The position numbers were made by a program, and so were the translations under genes. A DNA stretch of 60,949 nt from Massilia sp. Bi118. Lineage in GTDB: Bacteria; Pseudomonadota; Gammaproteobacteria; Burkholderiales; Burkholderiaceae_D. Shown here in pieces: positions 43,222 through 51,234 of the stretch. The stretch is taken from assembly GCF_918697865.1 (NCBI RefSeq), contig NZ_CAKKMV010000023.1, positions 1-60,949 on the forward strand, written 5' to 3'. The notes below the pieces were generated by a model, which searched no databases, was not told the origin of the DNA, and saw only the letters and a list, made by a program, of their open reading frames with translations. Within the stretch, counting starts at the first letter, position 1. Each line of letters begins with the position of its first letter.

Positions 43222-46035
43222 TCAGTCGCGCTGCAGCTGCGCCAGCAAGCCGCGCGCCTGCTCCGCCTGGGCGAAGCGCATGTCGCCAGCCGCCAGGGCT
43301 TCCAGCTCCTTGCGCGCGCCGGCGCGGTCGCCGGTCTTGGCCATCGCCGCCGCCAGGTGGTAGCGGATATCGCGCGCCTTGGGCGCCAGCGCGTGGGCCT
43401 TCTGCAGCAGCATCAGGCCGCGCGCGCCGTCGGCCTTGGTCGCGCCCTTCTCGACCAGGATCCAGGCCAGGGTGTCCATCACGTCAGGCTGTTCGCCGGC
43501 CTGCCGGTAGGCCGCTTCCGCGGTCGCCTGCGCGCGCGCGTCACCCAGTTCCTGGTAAGCCAGGGCCAGGTTGTTGAGCGCCACCGCGTTGCCGGGCTGG
43601 CGCTTGAGCACCCCTTCGAGGCGCGCCGCCGCCTGCCTGAAGTCGCCCTCCGCCATGCAGGTCTGGGCCTTGTAGGCCTGGGCGCGCACGTCGTCCGGAT
43701 GCGCCGCCAGCCAGTACTCGAAGCGCTGCACGGCTTCGTCGCGGCGGCCGGCCTGGCGCAGCGCGTCGTCGATCTTGATCGCCAGCTCGTTGACCGGGTT
43801 GAGCTTGAAGGCGCGCTCGTACAGCGCCAGCGCCTGGGCCGCCTGGCGCTTGGACATCAGGATGTCGCCCTGCAGCTGGTAGCCGGCCGCCGCGTCCGGG
43901 TGCTTGCGCTGCAGCTGCTCGGCCACGATCAGGGCGATATCGCGCGAGCCCTTGCGCACATACAGTTCGGCCAGCGCCACCTGGGCGGCGGGGAAGTCGG
44001 GCTGGATCGCCAGCGCGCCCTTCAGCGCCTCCTCGGCCTGCACCGGCTGGTTCAGCACCAGCGACAGCGCCGCCACCTGCATCTGCGCCTGCGCCGAGCG
44101 CGGCAGCGCGAAGGACAGCTTGCGGTAGGTTTCCAGCGCCTCGGCGCGTTCGCCGTTCGCCAGCTGGCTCTTGCCCAGCAGGTCGAGCAGGTCCGGATTG
44201 TCCGGATGTCCCACCTGCAGGGTACGCGCCAGCTTGAGGGCCTTTTCCGGCTGGCTCACGCGCAGGTACTGGCCGATCAGGTTGACGGCGGGGCCGACCG
44301 CGTTCGGATCGACGGCCGCGGCCTGCTCCAGCCAGCGCGTGGCCTCCTCGGGCTTGCGGTCGGCCTCTGCCAGCGAGGCCAGCATCGTCAGCGCCGGCAC
44401 GCTGGCCTTGTTCTTCGCCAGGAAGCCGGCCATCTGCTGGCGCGCCTGGTCCGGATGCTTTTCGTCCAGCGCCAGCTGGGCCAGGTCGGCCGCCGCCGCA
44501 AAATAAGTCGGGTCGATCGCCAGCGCGTGCTGCAGGGCGGCGCGCGCCTTCGCCGGCTCGCGGCGCGCGATCGCTACCAGGCCTTTCAGTTCGTGGACCA
44601 CCGCGTTTTCCGGCTGCACCCGCTCCAATGCCTGCACCGCCTGGCCGGCGGCGTCGAAGTGCTGCAGGCGCAGCTCGGTGCGGATCAGCGCCACCGCCGC
44701 TTCCGCCGAATCGCGGTCCAGCGAAATGGCCGCCTGCAGTTCACGGATGGCGCGCGCGGTGTCGCCCTTCTCCAGGCGCGACAGGCCGAGCGAGGTGCGC
44801 AGGCTGCTCGAGTCGGGATCGAGCGCGCTGGCCTTCTCGAACAACTCGGTCGCCGCATTGAAGTCGCGCGAGCGCATCGACGATTCGCCGGCCAGCGCCA
44901 GCAGCTGGGCATCCTTGTAGCCGCTGGCCTCGGGATTGATCAGCATCGGCTCCAGCGCTTCGCGCGCTTCGCGGCTGTGGCCACTGCCCAGCAAGCTGGC
45001 GGCCAGCATCTTGCGCGCGTACAGGTTGCCCGGCGTGCGTTCGAGGTAATGGCGGAAGTGATGTTCGGCCAGGTAGTAGGAACCGAGGCGCATGTTGACC
45101 ACGCCGGCCAGCAGCACGCTGGGCATGTGTTCCGGCGCCACGCGCAGCACCTTGAGCAGCGAGTCGTGCGACTCCTGGACGCGCCCGCGGGAAAAATCGA
45201 GCAGCGCCTGGGTATAGGCCACCAGCACGCTGCCGGGCGCCAGCTTCAGGGCGGCATCCAGCTCGGCCTGGGCCATCTGGAAGCGCTCCAGGCCGATCGC
45301 CGTGTAGGCCTTCTCGACGTGGGCCGAGCGGTGCTGGGGCTGCAGCGCCAGCACCTTGTCGTAGATGTCGAAGGCCTGCGCGCCCTTGTTCTCCGCGCGC
45401 AGTAGCTCGGCTTCGAACATCAGCGCGTCGATCTGCTTCGGATCGTGCGCCAGGATGCGCGCGGCCCAGGCGTGCGCTCCGGCCGCGTCGCCGTTCAGGA
45501 AGGCCACGCGGCCCATGCCGATCATCGCCGCGCTGTCGTTCGGGCGCTGCTGCAGCGCTTTTTCGTACAGGCCGCGGGCGCGGTCCTGCTTGTCGAGGGC
45601 CAGCCAGGCGTCGGCGCGCGGCGCCAGCAGCGCGCCGCGGGCATCCTCGTCGGCGCCGGTCTGGTCCAGCGCCTTCTGGTACTCGGCCTGCAGGTTCAGC
45701 GACCGCGCCAGCAGCGCCAGCGCGGCTTCCTTCGGATAGCCCTGCTGCAGCGCCAGCCGCGCTTCCTTCTCGGCCGTCAGGCCGTCGCCCAGGTCGTAAT
45801 ACGTTGCGGCCAGCAGGTAGCGGATCTCGGCGTTACGCGGCTCCTTCTCGATCGCGTTCTTCAGCATGATCACGGCGCTGTGCTGGTCGCCGCGCTGGCG
45901 GAATGCCTCGGCCTTCGCACGCAGTTCGGGGCCGGATTCGCCCTGACAGGCGGTCAGCACTACCGGCAGCAGCAAGGCTGCCAGCAAGGCCGGCATCGAA
46001 GAAAACCGTCGGGTAGGTGTGATGGAAGCAGGCAT
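43222..46035 (-). CDS. prsT: PEP-CTERM system TPR lipoprotein PrsT
   Basis: A 937-residue, almost wholly helical protein with some 20 TPR-type repeats. The signal peptide ends in a lipobox LTAC (lipidated Cys30). PrsT proteins accompany the exosortase/PEP-CTERM system and exopolysaccharide genes and are thought to help assemble or export EPS-linked surface proteins. It is divergent from the PEP-CTERM gene at 46290. Start chosen at 46035 because the signal peptide then has normal length; other in-frame starts lie upstream. No exosortase or EPS gene is in this window. Confidence 0.92.
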   Translation of the reverse strand: MPASITPTRRFSSMPALLAALLLPVVLTACQGESGPELRAKAEAFRQRGDQHSAVIMLKNAIEKEPRNAEIRYLLAATYYDLGDGLTAEKEARLALQQGYPKEAALALLARSLNLQAEYQKALDQTGADEDARGALLAPRADAWLALDKQDRARGLYEKALQQRPNDSAAMIGMGRVAFLNGDAAGAHAWAARILAHDPKQIDALMFEAELLRAENKGAQAFDIYDKVLALQPQHRSAHVEKAYTAIGLERFQMAQAELDAALKLAPGSVLVAYTQALLDFSRGRVQESHDSLLKVLRVAPEHMPSVLLAGVVNMRLGSYYLAEHHFRHYLERTPGNLYARKMLAASLLGSGHSREAREALEPMLINPEASGYKDAQLLALAGESSMRSRDFNAATELFEKASALDPDSSSLRTSLGLSRLEKGDTARAIRELQAAISLDRDSAEAAVALIRTELRLQHFDAAGQAVQALERVQPENAVVHELKGLVAIARREPAKARAALQHALAIDPTYFAAAADLAQLALDEKHPDQARQQMAGFLAKNKASVPALTMLASLAEADRKPEEATRWLEQAAAVDPNAVGPAVNLIGQYLRVSQPEKALKLARTLQVGHPDNPDLLDLLGKSQLANGERAEALETYRKLSFALPRSAQAQMQVAALSLVLNQPVQAEEALKGALAIQPDFPAAQVALAELYVRKGSRDIALIVAEQLQRKHPDAAAGYQLQGDILMSKRQAAQALALYERAFKLNPVNELAIKIDDALRQAGRRDEAVQRFEYWLAAHPDDVRAQAYKAQTCMAEGDFRQAAARLEGVLKRQPGNAVALNNLALAYQELGDARAQATAEAAYRQAGEQPDVMDTLAWILVEKGATKADGARGLMLLQKAHALAPKARDIRYHLAAAMAKTGDRAGARKELEALAAGDMRFAQAEQARGLLAQLQRD

Positions 46036-46166
46036 GGCCAATCGCCGTAGGGACCGGCGCTCTAAATCAAAAGCGTATTGTCGGGGCGGCATCCTCGGCC
46101 AGGCAAGCAAAATTTCCGGACTGAATCTTCGCTGCCACGCGCCGAAGCCGGCGTCCAGTGACGGAA

Positions 46167-46232
46167 AACTTTACAGTTGCGTACATGGGACAACTTAACC
46201 GGTGGCCAAGTGCCTGATTTACAAGTAAAGTT
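46167..46232. promoter_or_regulatory. Spaced inverted repeat AACTTTAC / GTAAAGTT upstream of the PEP-CTERM promoter
   Basis: AACTTTAC (46167-46174) and GTAAAGTT (46225-46232) are perfect inverted arms, the second being part of TTTAC-AA-GTAAA (46218-46229). They precede the sigma-54 promoter by 7 to 72 bases. Sigma-54 promoters need an upstream activator, so these could be enhancer sites for a PrsR-like protein. Confidence 0.4.
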
Positions 46233-46238
46233 AATCTG

Positions 46239-46254
46239 TGGCATGATTAATGCT
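46239..46254 (+). promoter_or_regulatory. Sigma-54 promoter of the PEP-CTERM gene
   Basis: TGGCATGATTAATGCT has the -24 GG and -12 GC exactly ten bases apart and agrees with the sigma-54 consensus TGGCACG-N4-TTGCW at most positions. The predicted start of transcription, about 46265, leaves a 25-base leader to the GTG at 46290 with its GGGGGA ribosome site. A sigma-54 system (PrsK-PrsR) is known to drive PEP-CTERM genes in Zoogloea. Confidence 0.65.
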
Positions 46255-46289
46255 TGAGCAAAGATAAAAACCAGGTCACCGGGGGATCC

Positions 46290-47090
46290 GTGAAAAAAGC
46301 ACTCAAGTTTGTCCTTGGCGCCATCGCGCTGTTCGCTGCCATGAGCGCCCGTGCGGGCGGCATCAGCGACACTGGCGTCAATGCCTATTGGGGCTCGGAC
46401 AGCCACGGCTACGGCGACGTGATCGGCGGCAGCACCTACGATATCCAGGGCGCCACCATCACCCGCGTCGGCAACGTGCTGACCATCGCGATCGCCACCA
46501 GCTTTGCCGGCCACGCCGGCATGGATGCGAATATGACGCAGGGCGGCATCGGCTACGGCGACCTGTTCCTGGCCCAGACCTGGAACCCCTTCGGCACCGA
46601 CGCCCACCACGCCAGCGACAACGACAACAACGGCACCCTTTGGTCCTATGGCTTTGCGCTGGACAACCGCTACAGCAATACCGGCGGCAGCTTCACGCTG
46701 TACCAATTGAACGGGAGGACCAACGACGCCAATGTCATCGATTCCGAAAAGTTCATGAGCTGCAGCCTGGGCAGCGCCTGCTACTACCGCAACGGCCAGG
46801 CCACCGCCGTCAACACCAGCAAGTACAACACCAACGTGAAGAATACCGGCATGACCGGCAACTGGACCATCACCGCGAACAAGGAAATCAAGTTCACGCT
46901 CACCCTGGCGTCCACCTCGGACCTGCTGAAATACAGCTCGCTGGCCATGCACTGGGGCGAGACCTGCCAGAACGACGTGATCGAGGGCCAGGTAAGCCTG
47001 GTCCCCGTGCCGGGCGTCCTGCCGCTGACCGGCCTCGGGCTGGTGATGCTCGGCCTGTCGCGCCGCCGCCGCCGCGCGCAAGCCGCTTAA
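46290..47090 (+). CDS. PEP-CTERM surface protein
   Basis: A 266-residue exported protein. The signal peptide is about residues 1-22 (KKALKFVLGAIALFAAMSAR). The C-terminus has the sorting signal VPVPG, a hydrophobic helix (VLPLTGLGLVMLGL) and a basic cluster RRRRR, a variant of PEP-CTERM in which the usual Glu of VPEP is Val. An exosortase (not in window) would cut it and attach it to the cell surface or EPS. The middle is Asn/Thr/Ser/Gly-rich with two cysteine pairs. Start chosen at GTG 46290; the TTG at 46254 lies inside the promoter. Confidence 0.9.
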   Translation: MKKALKFVLGAIALFAAMSARAGGISDTGVNAYWGSDSHGYGDVIGGSTYDIQGATITRVGNVLTIAIATSFAGHAGMDANMTQGGIGYGDLFLAQTWNPFGTDAHHASDNDNNGTLWSYGFALDNRYSNTGGSFTLYQLNGRTNDANVIDSEKFMSCSLGSACYYRNGQATAVNTSKYNTNVKNTGMTGNWTITANKEIKFTLTLASTSDLLKYSSLAMHWGETCQNDVIEGQVSLVPVPGVLPLTGLGLVMLGLSRRRRRAQAA

Positions 47091-47100
47091 ATCTTCCTCC

Positions 47101-48033
47101 TCAGGCCGGACCGCCGACGATGCGGTCGCGGCCAGTGTTCTTAGCGTCATACAGGCGCCGGTCAACCGTCTCGATGAAAGCGCGCACATTGTCGTGCGCG
47201 CCGGGGACGATCGTTCCCACGCCCATGCTGCAGCTCACCCAGTCCGACACCATCGACGCGCCATGCGGGATCGCGGCCTGCGCCAGCAGCTTGCGGCAGC
47301 GCCGCGCGACTTCCTGCGCCGCCAGCGCGCCGGTAGCCGGCAGCAGCAGCGCGAACTCTTCGCCGCCAAGGCGCGCGCACAGGTCGCGCGTGCGCGAGGC
47401 CGACTCGTCCAGCACCCTGGCCACCTGGCGCAGGCAAGCGTCGCCCTGCGGGTGGCCGTGGCGGTCGTTGTAGGCCTTGAAGAAGTCGATATCGAGCAGC
47501 ACCAGCGACAGCGGCTGGGCCGTGACGCGCGCCTTGGTCCATTCCATCTCGAGGATGGTGTCGAACATGCGGCGGTTGGCCACCATGGTCAGCGAGTCCT
47601 GGTAGGACAGCGCTTCCAGTTCCTTCTGCAGCTGCAGGATCTTGTCTTCGGCCTTCTTGCGCTCGCTGATGTCGAACATGAAGCCGACCAGCGCCTGCGG
47701 GCTGCCGTCGGGATTGCGCACCACGTGCACGACGTCGCGGATCCATACCATCTCGCCGTCGGCGGTCAGCGCGCGGTAATCGGCTTCGTGGTCGGCGCCC
47801 TGCATCGACTGGGCGACGCAGAAGTCCACGGTCTTCTGGCGGTCGTCCTCGTGGATGCGCGCGGCCCAGTCGTTGACCGTCTTCCAGCTGTCCTGGCGCC
47901 AGCCCAGCAACTGCTCGATCTGCGGGCCGATGTAGGCGAACTCCATCGTCGCCCAGTCGATCTTCCAGGGGATCGCCTTCGTCGATTCGAGCAGGGTGCG
48001 ATAGACGTTGGGATCGTTCGGCAACGGGTTCAT
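47101..48033 (-). CDS. PAS-GGDEF diguanylate cyclase
   Basis: A 310-residue protein. A PAS domain (about residues 10-130, with a PAC tail) and a short coiled coil lead to a GGDEF domain whose motif is GGEEF, with an RTRD inhibitory site five residues before. All cyclase features are kept, so it should make c-di-GMP, dimerising through the PAS domain. It starts inside the stop of the upstream lyase-like gene (ATGA), so both are made together. It converges on the PEP-CTERM gene with a ten-base gap. Confidence 0.93.
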   Translation of the reverse strand: MNPLPNDPNVYRTLLESTKAIPWKIDWATMEFAYIGPQIEQLLGWRQDSWKTVNDWAARIHEDDRQKTVDFCVAQSMQGADHEADYRALTADGEMVWIRDVVHVVRNPDGSPQALVGFMFDISERKKAEDKILQLQKELEALSYQDSLTMVANRRMFDTILEMEWTKARVTAQPLSLVLLDIDFFKAYNDRHGHPQGDACLRQVARVLDESASRTRDLCARLGGEEFALLLPATGALAAQEVARRCRKLLAQAAIPHGASMVSDWVSCSMGVGTIVPGAHDNVRAFIETVDRRLYDAKNTGRDRIVGGPA

Positions 48034-49355
48034 GCCGCCTCCCCTTTCAAGGCGCGTGCGTACAGCGCCAGCAGTTCTTCGGGACGGTCGTAGGCGATGC
48101 GCAGGCCGGCGCGCAGCTCGCGCCGCATCAGGCGGATCATCCGGGTCAGCACGGCCTCCGGAAAATCGGCGGCCGGCGCGCCGGTGACTTCGGCCAGGCG
48201 GCCGGCGATCACCGGCGTGTCGCTGACCAGCGGGCAGATACGGTAGCCGTAGCTGCCGCCGATGCGCTCCGGCGGCAGGTCCATGAAGCGGTCCGCCGTC
48301 TGGCGAAAGAAATCAAGTGTCAAGCGATACGCGTTGCGGCCCAGCACCGGCACGTCGTCCGGCACCGGCGCGCCGGCGTCCAGCTCGGCAAGCGAAGTCG
48401 CCAGCGGCAGCAGCTTGTGCAACTGGTACTGCTGCATGTGCGGGTTGCCGGCGCGGACCAGGTTGGCGATCAGCTCACCCAGCGAGGCATGGCCGATGAT
48501 GGCCGCCTGCTTGGGCAGGCCGCCCCAGATACCGTCGGCGCCGCGCAGCAGGGCTTCGATCGCGGACGCGTTCTCGACCCCGGCGCCGGCATGCAGGTGC
48601 ATCAGCAGCTTCTTCGGCGGGCTTGCCTGATCCATGAAGCGCCGCGCAATCGCAACATAAGTCCCGACCTGGAAAGGGAAATAGGTGCCGCGGTCGTCCT
48701 CGATGCTGACGCCCTCCACCGCCGCCTCGCCCACCAGCAGTTCCAGGATGCCGCAAGTGCGTTCCAGGTTTTGCGCGAAGGCGTCGCAGCCGTCGACGAT
48801 GTTGATCAGGATGCGCGGCGCGCCGCCATGGTCGCCGGCGATGTTGGCGGCCGTCCAGGCGATGCTGGCCAGCAGGTCGCGCCGCAGCTCGGCGATGCCG
48901 TAGCCGGCGCCGTAGACGGCCAGCATGCCGGCGTCGCTCAGGTAGACCTCGTGCAGGGTGTTCGGCACCGTATAAGCCTGCAGTTTCAGCTGCGACGGCG
49001 AGGGCTGGAACACGCCTGCTGCATCCACCTTGCCGATGTCGGTGAAGGCGAAGCAGCCAGTCATGTCGATGTCGTGATCGCGCAGCCAGGCCATGAAATC
49101 GTCGTCGACTTCCGGCTCGTCCGGCAGCGAATAATCGAGGCTGCCGAGGTGGATGTTGCGCATGCCGAATTCGCGCAGCTGCGGCAGGATGCGCAGCTTG
49201 TCCTGCAGGGTCTGGCCGATGCCGGAACCCACCGGGTTCTCGCGCAGAGACAGGTCGATCAGGTAGGGGTCGATATCCTGCAGGCGCTTCAGCTGGCGCA
49301 GCGAATCGGCCATCAGGGCATGCGCGTCGGCCAGCGCATCGGTAAAGTTCGGCAT
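48030..49355 (-). CDS. DRE-TIM metallolyase-like (HMGL/IPMS superfamily) protein
   Basis: A 441-residue TIM-barrel protein distantly related to isopropylmalate synthase and HMG-CoA lyase. The metal-site strand is HLHAGAGVENASAIEALLRG (His-x-His). The first strand reads DLSLREN instead of the usual xLRDG, so the Arg is kept but the metal-ligand Asp is Glu. A C-C bond-forming or breaking reaction on an acyl or keto acid is expected; the substrate is unknown. It is coupled by ATGA overlap to a diguanylate cyclase, an unusual pairing. Confidence 0.75.
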   Translation of the reverse strand: MPNFTDALADAHALMADSLRQLKRLQDIDPYLIDLSLRENPVGSGIGQTLQDKLRILPQLREFGMRNIHLGSLDYSLPDEPEVDDDFMAWLRDHDIDMTGCFAFTDIGKVDAAGVFQPSPSQLKLQAYTVPNTLHEVYLSDAGMLAVYGAGYGIAELRRDLLASIAWTAANIAGDHGGAPRILINIVDGCDAFAQNLERTCGILELLVGEAAVEGVSIEDDRGTYFPFQVGTYVAIARRFMDQASPPKKLLMHLHAGAGVENASAIEALLRGADGIWGGLPKQAAIIGHASLGELIANLVRAGNPHMQQYQLHKLLPLATSLAELDAGAPVPDDVPVLGRNAYRLTLDFFRQTADRFMDLPPERIGGSYGYRICPLVSDTPVIAGRLAEVTGAPAADFPEAVLTRMIRLMRRELRAGLRIAYDRPEELLALYARALKGEAA

Positions 49356-49356
49356 T

Positions 49357-49384
49357 GTCGGCTCACAAACGAATCGGAGCCGAC
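49357..49384. other. Inverted repeat directly before the lyase-like start codon
   Basis: GTCGGCTC (49357-49364) and GAGCCGAC (49377-49384) are perfect 8-base arms around a 12-base loop, ending one base before the ATG of the lyase-like gene. No ribosome site is visible there, and a TAACAT -10-like box (49386-49391 on the minus strand) lies next to it. It could be an operator over the transcription start or an RNA hairpin limiting translation. Confidence 0.5.
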
Positions 49385-49455
49385 GATGTTACCGGAATTG
49401 CATTGACGAAAGTTAAATCGCGTAAAGATGTGTCCTGTTCGCAACGTTCACTATC

Positions 49456-50637
49456 TCAGGGCCGCAACCCATAACGCTCGATAAAGGCCTTGACGCCATC
49501 CGGATGGGCGGCCAGCCAGCGCTCGTAGTCGGGACGGTGGGCTTCCTTGTACAGCAGGACGAAGATGGCCGGCTCGAGCTGGCCGTCGCGCGCCAGGCCC
49601 TGCATGGCCAGCAAGGCCGGATCGCTCATCGGCGCCGCGCCCCTGGCTGCGGTCTCGTCGGCCACCTTGAGCGCCATGCGCCAGGCCTGCAGCTCGACCT
49701 CGAAGGGGCTGGACCTGGCGCCATCGGCGGGCTTGCGCGCGTTCGCTTCGGCCATCGCCAGCGCCAGGCGGATCGCGTTGTCAGGCGTCGATGAGGATTT
49801 CTGCAGGTCGCCGTCGATGCTGATGGTGGTCTTGCCGTCGGCGCCGGCACCGACCCGGGCGCCGCGCCGCAGCGCCAATGGTTTCAGCGGCTTGCCGGCG
49901 CGGGCACGCAGGCCGGCCAGCTTGTTCCAGCTGGGCAGCTGGGCAGGATCGGCGGCAATGCCGGAAAGCAGCGCATCCTCCGCGGCGGCCGGTTTGCCCT
50001 GTTCGTACAGGGCGTCCGACAGGAAGCGCCAGGCCTGGCCGTTGCGCGGCTCGATCCCGGTGGCGCGCCGGAACATGGCTTCTGCCCTGGCCCAGTCGTG
50101 CTGCATGTACCAGCAATCGCCCGCGCCCACCCAGGCGCCTGAGTACTGCGGATCCAGCTTCATCGCCTGCTCGTATTTCTCCAGCGCCGCCGCGAACTTG
50201 CGCTGGGCGAACAGCTGCTCGGCCGCGCCCAGCGGCGCAGCCGCCGCCTGGCTCGGCAGGCGCAGCGGCGAAGGCGTGGCATCGGCCAGCATGCGCAGCA
50301 CTTCCTGGGCCAGCGGATCGTCGGCGGCCAGTTGCAATGCCGCGCGCGCCAGGCCCTCGGCCTGCTTGCGGACGGCCGGCGCCTGCTCGGGCTTGACCGC
50401 ATCGACGATCAGCAGGTAGGCATGGGCAGCGGCAGAGAGGGGTGCCGAGGCCTTGGGCGCGGCTGCGGAAGCGGCCTTGAATTTGGCCATGGCTTCCTGC
50501 AGCTTGCCCTGCACGGCCAGCACACGGCCCTCGCCGACCAGGCTGGCGCAGGCGCCGCTGCAGGCGGGATCGGCTTCGGCGTGGGCGAAGGGCAGGACCA
50601 GCGAAATGGCGGCCGCCATCAGGATCTTGCGTAGCAT
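49456..50637 (-). CDS. Exported TPR-repeat protein of unknown role
   Basis: A 393-residue protein. The signal peptide is MLRKILMAAAISLVLPFAHA, cut before EADP. Two cysteines (CSGAC) lie just after. TPR-type helical repeats (about residues 30-75 and 130-235) fill the middle; the C-terminal third is helical and unassigned. It is a probable periplasmic scaffold. Start chosen at 50637 because GGAGAC lies seven bases upstream. No partner gene is obvious. Confidence 0.8.
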   Translation of the reverse strand: MLRKILMAAAISLVLPFAHAEADPACSGACASLVGEGRVLAVQGKLQEAMAKFKAASAAAPKASAPLSAAAHAYLLIVDAVKPEQAPAVRKQAEGLARAALQLAADDPLAQEVLRMLADATPSPLRLPSQAAAAPLGAAEQLFAQRKFAAALEKYEQAMKLDPQYSGAWVGAGDCWYMQHDWARAEAMFRRATGIEPRNGQAWRFLSDALYEQGKPAAAEDALLSGIAADPAQLPSWNKLAGLRARAGKPLKPLALRRGARVGAGADGKTTISIDGDLQKSSSTPDNAIRLALAMAEANARKPADGARSSPFEVELQAWRMALKVADETAARGAAPMSDPALLAMQGLARDGQLEPAIFVLLYKEAHRPDYERWLAAHPDGVKAFIERYGLRP

Positions 50638-50683
50638 GCTGTCTCCGTTGGACGAAAACACGGATGCTAACCGATCCGGGGGC

Positions 50684-51130
50684 TTACTGCTGCAGGCGCG
50701 GTCCGGACACCTTGCGGAAATCCGCCAGATGCGAAGAAGGAATGAGGTTGATCTCGGCCGAATGGAAATGGTCGCACAGCGGACGCAGGGCGCCGTCTTC
50801 CGGCTTCCAGCAGGCGGCCTGTTCGCCGTCTTCGTAGATGTCGACGGTCCAGCCGGCGCCGCCGATGGTCTGCACGATGCCGCTGACGCCGCCCTCGAAG
50901 GAGGCCGGCAGGTCGAAGGCAACGCGCAGCACGGTCGCATCCGGCAGGCGCGGATACGGCGTCGTATAAAAATCGTAGAGCTCGGCCGTTGGCCAGAACA
51001 GCGCCAGCACCTGTTTCAGCACGGCCTGGCTGTTGGCGGTGCCCCGCCCCGTGACGACGATGCGCACGCCCAGGCGCAGCCATTCGTCGCTTGTCGTTTC
51101 AAAGCGCTCCAGGGTTTCGACGTTCAGCAT
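50684..51130 (-). CDS. Conserved-looking small protein of unknown function
   Basis: A 148-residue soluble protein with mixed alpha/beta pattern: WLRLGVRIVVTGRGTANSQA, LFWPTAELYDFYTTPYPRLP, VLRVAFDLPA and GWTVDIYEDGEQAACW. I do not recognise a family. Start chosen at 51130 because GGAGTG lies six bases upstream; longer in-frame starts exist (51163). The ribosome site is inside an inverted repeat (51137-51177), which may control it. Confidence 0.6.
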   Translation of the reverse strand: MLNVETLERFETTSDEWLRLGVRIVVTGRGTANSQAVLKQVLALFWPTAELYDFYTTPYPRLPDATVLRVAFDLPASFEGGVSGIVQTIGGAGWTVDIYEDGEQAACWKPEDGALRPLCDHFHSAEINLIPSSHLADFRKVSGPRLQQ

Positions 51131-51136
51131 GGCAGT

Positions 51137-51177
51137 GCACTCCGGTAGATTGACGCTCGTCATACTACCCGGAGTGC
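51137..51177 (-). promoter_or_regulatory. Inverted repeat containing the ribosome site of the small unknown gene
   Basis: GCACTCCGGTAG (51137-51148) and CTACCCGGAGTGC (51165-51177) are nearly perfect arms with one extra base. On the minus strand the 3' arm holds GGAGTG, the presumed Shine-Dalgarno of the 51130 start. If transcription begins upstream it would fold and hide the ribosome site; if it begins at the TAGTAT box inside, the repeat would be an operator. Confidence 0.5.
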
Positions 51178-51234
51178 AGGGCCAGATGCTCACAAAAAAT
51201 CACAAGGCAGCGATTCTCTTGCCGCCGGTTGTAG

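Noticed and set aside
46254..46256. TTG start of the PEP-CTERM gene
   Set aside because: It lies inside the sigma-54 promoter. The GTG at 46290 has a ribosome site and gives a proper signal peptide.
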